Below, one piece after another: positions 7,031-12,338 of a DNA stretch of 16,321 nt. Both the position numbers and the translations under genes were made by a program. The notes beneath the pieces are model-generated. The model made no database searches, was not told where the DNA came from, and saw only the letters and a list, made by a program, of their open reading frames with translations. This DNA comes from CAZCZY01 sp964503525. Its GTDB lineage: Bacteria > Patescibacteriota > JAUYIX01. The number at the start of each line of letters is the position of its first letter. Position 1 is the stretch's first letter. The stretch lies in the NCBI GenBank assembly GCA_964503525.1, contig CAZCZY010000059.1, positions 1-16,321 on the forward strand. Reading direction: 5' to 3'.

Positions 7031-7429
7031 CTACTTCTTAGCGGCGGGTTTACCCGCGGCCTTGCCGCCAGCTGCTGGTTTAGCACCTGCAGCAGCTCCT
7101 GCACCCGCTCCAGCCTCAGGAGTTGTCGGCGCTTTGGCGGCTTGTGCGGCCGCGGCCTCTTCTTCTTTAGCCATACGACCACCGTGGCGAACAAATTTGC
7201 GTGTCGGAGAAAACTCACCAAACTTGTGACCGATCATCTGTTCTGACACAAAGACTTGCAGGTGGTCGCGCCCGTTGTGGACGCCAAACGTAAATCCAAC
7301 CATCTCCGGACTAATTACCGCATCCCGTGCCCATGTCTTAATGACCGTGCGAGAGCCGGCTTTGAGTTTTTTCACTTTTTTTAGTAGCCGTTCGTCTATA
7401 AACGGGCCTTTTTTAAGTGATCTAGACAT
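7031..7429 (-). CDS. rpsS: 30S ribosomal protein S19 with Ala/Gly-rich tail
   Basis: S19 is in the small-subunit head and contacts S13 and the central protuberance. The core (residues 1-88) is canonical: MSRSLKKGPFIDERLLKKV, TWARDAVISPEMVGFTFGVH, NGRDHLQVFVSEQMIGHKFG and EFSPTRKFVRHGG. Residues 89-132 are a low-complexity Ala/Gly/Pro/Lys extension that brings the length to 132 against the usual 90 or so. The 51-nt gap before it, at 7430-7480, is the largest inside the S10 part. I see no promoter or hairpin there. Confidence 0.97.
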   Translation of the reverse strand: MSRSLKKGPFIDERLLKKVKKLKAGSRTVIKTWARDAVISPEMVGFTFGVHNGRDHLQVFVSEQMIGHKFGEFSPTRKFVRHGGRMAKEEEAAAAQAAKAPTTPEAGAGAGAAAGAKPAAGGKAAGKPAAKK

Positions 7430-7480
7430 GCGCGTGACTCTGACACTTTTGAATTAGAAAATCAAGTAGGGAATGCACGA

Positions 7481-8329
7481 TCATTTTGGGCCTGATTTTC
7501 CTTTCCTCGTGCGTAAAATAAACCGGTTAGAGAATTTCTTGCGACGACGCGTTTTGGCCCCAAGGGCCGGTTTGCCCCATGGTGTTTTTGGATGCTTGAG
7601 ACCAATGGGCGAGTGACCCTCACCTCCACCGTGTGGGTGATCGACGGGGTTCATATTTTTACCCGTCACACCTGGCCGGCGACCTTTCCAACGCGCGCGT
7701 CCTGCTTTTCCGAGACGAACATTGGCATGGTCCAAGTTAGAAACCTGTCCGATGGTTGCAGCCGATTCCTTATCAAAGAGTCGAACTTCACCAGACGGCA
7801 TACGGATGTGTACCCAGTTTCCTTCTTTTGCGACCAATATCACTTGATTGCCAGCACTGCGCGCCACTTTGGCACCCTTGCCGGGTTCGATCTCAACTTG
7901 AGAAATAATAATACCAGTTGGGATGTGTTTGAGCGGCATGCGATGTCCGGGCAAGAGCTCAATACGTTTGCGGCTGGAGAGGACCGGTGCGCCAGTCTTA
8001 ATACCTTCTGGCAATGGAATATACCGACGCTCACCGTCGCGATAAACGACGAGGCCAATAAAGCTGGAGCGAAACGGATCGTACTCGATATTTTCTAGGC
8101 GGCCCACGATGTCATATTTATCCTGCAAAAAGTCTACACTGCGCAGGCGACGTTTGTGTCCCCCGCCCTGATGTCGGACGGTAATTTTTCCTTGGTTGTT
8201 ACGGCCAGCTTGAACACGTGTCCCTTTAGTCAGCTTTTTATTTGGCTTACCGCGGTAGATGCCAGAATAGTCCAACGAAATTAATGTTCGTCGGGCGTTT
8301 GTGGTTGGTTTGTGGGTTTTAAGTGGCAT
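7481..8329 (-). CDS. rplB: 50S ribosomal protein L2
   Basis: L2 is required for subunit association and peptidyl-transferase activity. The N-terminal RNA-binding part includes NNQGKITVRHQGGGHKRRLR at 44-63. The highly conserved loop MNPVDHPHGGGEG is at 226-238 and includes the family's key His. It is 282 residues, a standard length. The C-terminus is the usual basic segment (KTRRRKKFSNRFILRTRKGK). A 29-nt gap separates it from rplW. No Shine-Dalgarno is apparent at the ATG. Confidence 0.98.
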   Translation of the reverse strand: MPLKTHKPTTNARRTLISLDYSGIYRGKPNKKLTKGTRVQAGRNNQGKITVRHQGGGHKRRLRSVDFLQDKYDIVGRLENIEYDPFRSSFIGLVVYRDGERRYIPLPEGIKTGAPVLSSRKRIELLPGHRMPLKHIPTGIIISQVEIEPGKGAKVARSAGNQVILVAKEGNWVHIRMPSGEVRLFDKESAATIGQVSNLDHANVRLGKAGRARWKGRRPGVTGKNMNPVDHPHGGGEGHSPIGLKHPKTPWGKPALGAKTRRRKKFSNRFILRTRKGKSGPK

Positions 8330-8358
8330 GTGCGTAGTTTCGGTTTATATCGGTACGA

Positions 8359-8871
8359 TTATTTTTTCTCAGTGCCTTCAAACAACTCAATCGCCTCGCC
8401 TTTTTTCAGCGTGACATAGGCCTTACGTGTTGATGCACGGCGACCGAACCGTTGTGCAAATACTTTGGGCTTACCCTGCGTGTTGATGACAGCGACTTTT
8501 GTCGGGTGCACATCATAGACAGCACTGACAGCTTGAGCGATGGCAATCTTGTTGGCCATGGGTGTGACAGCAAAAATATAGGTACCAGTTTCTGCCAAGC
8601 GTGCAGCCTTTTCTGTGACAACTGGGCCAATCAAGACGCCAAATCCGGCCCCGGGTTTTGCTGCTTTTCGCGTTTTCTTGGCAGGAATTGGCGTAGCGGC
8701 AGCCGCTGTGCCTTTTTTCTTACCGCTTGGGGTCGCGGCGCTTTTAGCAGAGTCTTTTGCAACAGGGCCTTTGGTGATTCGGTTTAGCAAACCCTGCTTT
8801 TTTTCTGCGGCACGATTTTCGGCCGTTTGCTTTTCAGTTTCTTCTTTTTTCTTTTGCCAAAACCAAGCCAT
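8359..8871 (-). CDS. rplW: 50S ribosomal protein L23 with about 75-residue N-terminal extension
   Basis: L23 sits at the exit of the nascent-chain tunnel and, in other bacteria, is the docking site for trigger factor and SRP. The recognisable core begins at about residue 77: GVLIGPVVTEKAARLAETGT, ANKIAIAQAVSAVYDVHPTK and VAVINTQGKPK. The first 75 or so residues are an unusual Lys/Ala-rich, probably disordered segment that opens MAWFWQKKKEETEK. No ATG lies at the core boundary, and the Val codons there are GTC and GTT, so the extension appears genuine. Total length is 170, against about 95-100 normally. The gene lies 4 nt after rplD. Confidence 0.95.
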   Translation of the reverse strand: MAWFWQKKKEETEKQTAENRAAEKKQGLLNRITKGPVAKDSAKSAATPSGKKKGTAAAATPIPAKKTRKAAKPGAGFGVLIGPVVTEKAARLAETGTYIFAVTPMANKIAIAQAVSAVYDVHPTKVAVINTQGKPKVFAQRFGRRASTRKAYVTLKKGEAIELFEGTEKK

Positions 8872-8875
8872 GACT

Positions 8876-9559
8876 TTATTTCGTTACGTAAATTTTGGAA
8901 ACCTGCTGCAGCACAACTTTTGGTAGCACCAAGTGTCGGTATCGCATCAAATCCATAACATTTAAATTGTCGGCCAATTGCGTTTTTACGAATGCCAGAT
9001 TTTTTGCCGAAGCTTCAATATTTTTGTCATGCTCAGGCAACACGAGCAGCGCCGAACGCTTCACCGGAAGTTTTTTAAACAAGCTGGCCAATTGCTTAGT
9101 TTTGATCACAGTAAGTTTAAGATCTTCTAAAATCAATACACCGTCTGGTCGCGAAGCAAGTAACGAAAGCGCCCCTAAAATAGCCTGGCGTCGTTCTTTG
9201 CGATTAATCTTGAGTTCAAAGTTTCGGTTTTTGCGAGGACCAAAAACGACACCACCCTTACGCCACTGCGGTGAGCGGATCGAACCATGGCGCGCGCGGC
9301 CAGTACCTTTTTGCTTCCACGGTTTACGGCCACCACCACGGCGTTCGCCACGAGTTTTTGTGTGGGCCAACACCGCGCGTGCGTTTGCGCGCTGTGCAAC
9401 CACGGCTTTGTGAAGCAATCGGGATTTTGCGTCAATTCCAAATACTGCTGGATCAAGTTCCATCTCAGAAAGCTTTTTACCTTCCTGAGAGAATACGGAT
9501 GCAATAAGCTTTTTGGCGGTGGCTCTAGCCGTCGCGCTCTTTTTTGATGTTGGGCTCAT
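8876..9559 (-). CDS. rplD: 50S ribosomal protein L4
   Basis: L4 reaches the exit tunnel with a basic loop and, in E. coli, also represses its own operon. The core contains LHKAVVAQRANARAVLAHTK, TRGERRGGGRKPWKQKGTGR and ARHGSIRSPQWRKGGVVFGP, the signature of the tunnel loop. About 20 extra residues precede the usual start. It is 227 residues. The ATG overlaps the rplC stop as ATGA, with no Shine-Dalgarno. Whether it regulates this operon cannot be judged from the sequence. Confidence 0.98.
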   Translation of the reverse strand: MSPTSKKSATARATAKKLIASVFSQEGKKLSEMELDPAVFGIDAKSRLLHKAVVAQRANARAVLAHTKTRGERRGGGRKPWKQKGTGRARHGSIRSPQWRKGGVVFGPRKNRNFELKINRKERRQAILGALSLLASRPDGVLILEDLKLTVIKTKQLASLFKKLPVKRSALLVLPEHDKNIEASAKNLAFVKTQLADNLNVMDLMRYRHLVLPKVVLQQVSKIYVTK

Positions 9560-10299
9560 GATTTTTTCGACTCAGATTTCGTAGAGTCTTTTCCTGCCTT
9601 CGTGTCATCGCTACCAGCACCTCGTGCAGGCCGTTTTGATGTGGGATGTCGCACTGGTTTCCCCGTCGGTTTTAGTTCGAGCCAACTTTTGACGGCACCG
9701 GGGACACTCCCCTTCAAAATTACCAAGCGCTCTTCTGTCCGAACTTCAATCACTTCTAAATTTTTATGTGTCGCGCGTTCGTCACCCATGTGGCCAGCCA
9801 TGCGCGTACCCTTAATGACATGCTGCGGGTGGCCGGAGCCGATTGCTCCCGGAGCGCGTAAGTTGTCCTTGTGTCCGTGACTAGCAGGACCTCCGGCAAA
9901 GTGATGTCGTTTCACCACGCCAGAAAAACCATGACCCTTAGAGGTCCCGGCTACCTGGACGGCATCACCTGCCTTAAGTACGTCAAGCGTGAGATCATCG
10001 CCAACTTTAGGAGCCGTAGCTACGTCAGCGGCGGACATGCGATATTCATACAGACGACGAGCGTTAACTTTGCTCGCTTTAAGATGTCCTCGACGCGCCA
10101 AATGTAATTTCCGCGCAGCTTTTTTTTCATCGTCAATCAGATCAGTGCCAACTTGCACAGCAGAATACCCATCAGTATCAGGAGTTTTAACCTGTGTAAC
10201 GACAGCACGTGGAATACGTACGAGTGTCACGGGCAAGGCGCTCCCATCAGGAGCAAACACTTGCGTCATTCCAATTTTTTGTCCTAAAAATAGTTGCAT
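9556..10299 (-). CDS. rplC: 50S ribosomal protein L3
   Basis: L3 nucleates large-subunit assembly and approaches the peptidyl-transferase centre. From the ATG at 10299 it reads MQLFLGQKIGMTQVFAPDG, the canonical N-terminus. The central loop FSGVVKRHHFAGGPASHGHK and KGTRMAGHMGDERATHKNLE are diagnostic. The last 38 or so residues form a Lys/Ser/Thr-rich tail, giving 247 residues. The start is uncertain: an in-frame ATG at 10341 would add 14 basic residues and has a GAGG 7 nt upstream (10349-10352), while the ATG at 10299 has no Shine-Dalgarno. I chose 10299 on homology; the longer form is quite possible. Confidence 0.95.
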   Translation of the reverse strand: MQLFLGQKIGMTQVFAPDGSALPVTLVRIPRAVVTQVKTPDTDGYSAVQVGTDLIDDEKKAARKLHLARRGHLKASKVNARRLYEYRMSAADVATAPKVGDDLTLDVLKAGDAVQVAGTSKGHGFSGVVKRHHFAGGPASHGHKDNLRAPGAIGSGHPQHVIKGTRMAGHMGDERATHKNLEVIEVRTEERLVILKGSVPGAVKSWLELKPTGKPVRHPTSKRPARGAGSDDTKAGKDSTKSESKKS

Positions 10300-10377
10300 G
10301 TTTTTTTGGCTACGCGAGCCACCACGCTCGAGGGTCCTCATTATCGGACCTCAATCCGCCTAGCACTACATGCGTTA

Positions 10378-10725
10378 CTACATTTTGAGTTCGATATCGA
10401 CTCCGGCTGGCAGTGTCAAATTCATCAATGCGTCGATCGTTTTTTGCTCTGGTTCGATAATGTCAATCAAACGCTTGTGGATCCGCATTTCAAACTGTTC
10501 GCGACTGTTTTTGTCGATAAAACTCGACTTGTTAACCGTGTAGATTTTTTTTGATGTTGGTAAGGGAATAGGCCCAGCTACCGTTGCGCCCGAACGCTGG
10601 GCCGTATCCACGATTTGTCGTGCTGATTGATCGATGACTTTATTGTCGTAGGCCTTGATCTTGATGCGGATGCGCTGCTTGGGCGCTTCTGCTTCTTGCT
10701 CAGGTTTTACAGGCGCAACAGCCAT
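10378..10725 (-). CDS. rpsJ: 30S ribosomal protein S10
   Basis: S10 belongs to the small-subunit head and, with NusB, can act in antitermination. The conserved run GPIPLPTSKKIYTVNKSSFI, followed by DKNSREQFEMRIHKRLIDI, identifies it. It is 115 residues, about 13 longer than usual because of an N-terminal extension rich in Ala, Glu and Pro (MAVAPVKPEQEAEAPKQ). It lies 11 nt after the tuf stop, which suggests cotranscription with tuf. A weak AGGT lies 9 nt upstream of the ATG. Confidence 0.98.
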   Translation of the reverse strand: MAVAPVKPEQEAEAPKQRIRIKIKAYDNKVIDQSARQIVDTAQRSGATVAGPIPLPTSKKIYTVNKSSFIDKNSREQFEMRIHKRLIDIIEPEQKTIDALMNLTLPAGVDIELKM

Positions 10726-10736
10726 CGATGCAATAC

Positions 10737-11936
10737 CTACTTAATGATCTTAGTCACAACGCCGGCGCCAACGGTCTTGCCACCTTCACGGATTGCAAAA
10801 CGCATTTTTTCTTCCATAGCGACTGGCTTGCCGAGTTTGATCTTCAGTTTGGCAGTATCTCCTGGCATGACCATTTCTGTTCCGGCTGGGAGTTCTACCT
10901 CACCAGTCACATCCGTGGTTCGGACGTAGAATTGAGGTTTGTAGCCCTTGAAGAACGGAGTATGGCGACCACCTTCCTCCTTCTTTAGAATATACACTTC
11001 AGAATCGTATTCGGTGTGTGGCGTAATCGAACCGGGTTTGGCCAAAACTTGGCCGCGCTCGACTTCATTTTTCTTGGTGCCGCGAAGCAAAATTCCGGCA
11101 TTGTCACCAGCCATACCCTTGTCGAGTTGCTTGTTGAACATTTCAACACCAGTGATAACCGTTTTGATCGTATCGCGCAGTCCAACAATCTCAACCTCGT
11201 CGTTGATATTTACTTCACCGCGCTCAATGCGACCGGTAACCACCGTACCGCGACCTTCAATTGAGAAGATGTCTTCGATCGGCATGAGGAATGGCTTGTC
11301 AGTTTCGCGCTTGGGCTCTGGGATCGTTTCGTCGAGCGCCTTCATTAGTTCAAAAATTGGCTCGCAATCTTTACAATCCTTGGCGCCCTTGTTGGCGCAT
11401 TCTAATGCTTTTGTGGCCGAACCGCGGATAATCTTAACTTTGTCGCCGCCGTATTCGTACTTGTTAAGCAAATCGCGAATTTCCACCTCAACGAGATCGA
11501 TCAGTTCTTTATCATCAACCATGTCAATCTTGTTCAAGAAAACAACAATTGCGGGAACACCAACCTGACGTGCAAGCAGAATGTGCTCACGAGTCTGAGG
11601 CATCGGTCCATCAGCTGCTGACACAACCAAAATCGCGCCGTCCATTTGCGCAGCACCAGTAATCATGTTTTTGATGTAATCGGCATGCCCTGGACAGTCA
11701 ACGTGTGCATAGTGACGTGCGTCCGACTCGTACTCACAGTGTGAGGTTTGAATCGTAATACCGCGCTCTTTTTCCTCGGGCGCTTTGTCGATTTCTTCAA
11801 ACTTCAATGGCTTTGCTAGGCCCTTTGTCGAGAGACACGAAGTAATCGCTGCCGTCAGCGTGGTCTTACCATGATCTACGTGACCGATCGTTCCGACGTT
11901 TACGTGGGGCTTTTTACGCTCAAATTTGTCTGCCAT
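10737..11936 (-). CDS. tuf: Translation elongation factor Tu
   Basis: EF-Tu is the GTPase that delivers aminoacyl-tRNA to the ribosomal A site. GTPase motifs are complete: G1 GHVDHGKT (18-25), switch I RGITI (58-62), G3 DCPGH with the catalytic His84 (80-84), G4 NKID (135-138) and G5 SAT (173-175). Domains 2 and 3 follow (PFLMPIEDIFSIEGRGTVVT and onward). It is 399 residues, close to the usual 394-400. Between G5 and the domain 2 linker there is an insertion about 6 residues longer than in E. coli, bearing three cysteines (C180, C188, C191). It is the first gene after a strong promoter, with a short leader and no Shine-Dalgarno. fusA, rpsG and rpsL are not upstream, unlike the classic str operon. 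Confidence 0.99.
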   Translation of the reverse strand: MADKFERKKPHVNVGTIGHVDHGKTTLTAAITSCLSTKGLAKPLKFEEIDKAPEEKERGITIQTSHCEYESDARHYAHVDCPGHADYIKNMITGAAQMDGAILVVSAADGPMPQTREHILLARQVGVPAIVVFLNKIDMVDDKELIDLVEVEIRDLLNKYEYGGDKVKIIRGSATKALECANKGAKDCKDCEPIFELMKALDETIPEPKRETDKPFLMPIEDIFSIEGRGTVVTGRIERGEVNINDEVEIVGLRDTIKTVITGVEMFNKQLDKGMAGDNAGILLRGTKKNEVERGQVLAKPGSITPHTEYDSEVYILKKEEGGRHTPFFKGYKPQFYVRTTDVTGEVELPAGTEMVMPGDTAKLKIKLGKPVAMEEKMRFAIREGGKTVGAGVVTKIIK

Positions 11937-11968
11937 ATGATTTGTGTGAAGCAGTTAAAATAATAAAT

Positions 11969-11990
11969 GCCTGAGCATTCTATGCTAGGC
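11969..11990 (-). repeat. Inverted repeat over the tuf -10 element (operator or terminator)
   Basis: On the minus strand, GCCTAGCAT and ATGCT-C-AGGC form a 9-bp dyad with a 3-nt centre (AGA) and one bulged C. The -10 hexamer lies in the middle of it. It is followed by a T-rich run (ATTTATTATTTT). It could be a protein-binding operator, or a weak intrinsic terminator for the small gene upstream. The pairing is seen directly; the function is not known. Confidence 0.5.
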
Positions 11991-12005
11991 GCATGACCCT
12001 GTCAA
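11977..12005 (-). promoter_or_regulatory. Sigma70-type promoter of the tuf-S10-spc cluster
   Basis: On the minus strand a perfect -35 TTGACA (12005-12000) is followed by 17 nt and a -10 TAGAAT (11982-11977, five of six consensus bases). Transcription would start near 11970, leaving a leader of about 34 nt before the tuf ATG. The position directly upstream of tuf fits the main promoter of the whole translation cluster. No other promoter of this quality was noticed in the window. Confidence 0.75.
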
Positions 12006-12029
12006 AGCCACGCTCAAGTTGGCCCTACT

Positions 12030-12236
12030 TTACGATGTCTTACTGTGTTTGGCAAGTGGACGACCGATGACCCGTTCGATCACGGCTAAATCACGTGCGA
12101 GCCGCCGGCGCTCCGCATCGTTACTATTGTGCACCTGACTTTCTAGCTCATGCATACGCGCAAGCAAGGCCTGAGCGTCATTTTCAAGATTAGTAGAACT
12201 GCCAGCCTTTTTAGAATGGATGGTTGCCGTGGGCAT
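12030..12236 (-). CDS. Small hypothetical protein, 68 residues, predicted helical
   Basis: I do not recognise this protein. It starts MPTATIHSKKAGSS, a polar, probably disordered N-terminus. The rest, from about residue 17 to 60, is charged and heptad-like (LLARMHELESQV, then DAERRRLARDLAVIERVIG), which suggests one or two amphipathic helices, possibly a short coiled coil. There is no signal peptide, membrane segment or cysteine. It lies alone between a strong hairpin and the tuf promoter. No convincing promoter or Shine-Dalgarno precedes it, and its ATG lies in the loop of a 6-bp hairpin. It may be expressed by read-through from the upstream gene, or may be a chance ORF. Protein-like composition and position in the gap support it only moderately. 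Confidence 0.5.
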   Translation of the reverse strand: MPTATIHSKKAGSSTNLENDAQALLARMHELESQVHNSNDAERRRLARDLAVIERVIGRPLAKHSKTS

Positions 12237-12283
12237 ATGTTTGAACCCACGAGGCTACCCCATGCACGAACAAAAATGCAAGT

Positions 12284-12320
12284 AAATAGGTCCGCGACCA
12301 TTATGGTCGCGGACCTATTT
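12284..12320 (-). terminator. Rho-independent terminator after the CWB2 surface protein gene
   Basis: A perfect 17-bp inverted repeat (AAATAGGTCCGCGACCA and its complement) encloses a 3-nt loop, 18 nt after the stop codon of the surface protein gene. On the minus strand the stem ends in TATTT and is followed by ACTTGCATTTTTG, an interrupted U-tract. The stem is strong and GC-rich in the middle. It separates the pyrG/surface-protein unit from the small gene and the tuf cluster. Confidence 0.75.
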
Positions 12321-12338
12321 CTGTTTCAGCGTTCGTAC

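Noticed and set aside
1350..7480. Internal promoters or terminators within the S10-spc cluster
   Set aside because: Gaps are short and I found no hairpin with a T-tract and no convincing -35/-10 pair. The 51-nt gap at 7430-7480 was examined specifically and shows neither.
10948..11568. Open frame of 206 codons on the plus strand
   Set aside because: It is antisense to the conserved tuf gene, and its translation is Ser/Thr/Ile-rich with no family features. Similar plus-strand shadows at 1404-1910, 5935-6453, 8895-9413 and 12150-12635 lie opposite rpsE, rpsC, rplD and the surface protein, and are rejected for the same reason.
12225..12265. tRNA-like T-arm (GGGTTCAAAC followed by CCCAC, and a nearby CCCCA) next to the small gene
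   Set aside because: The loop would be 12 nt instead of 7, and no matching acceptor 5' strand, D arm or anticodon arm was found on either strand.
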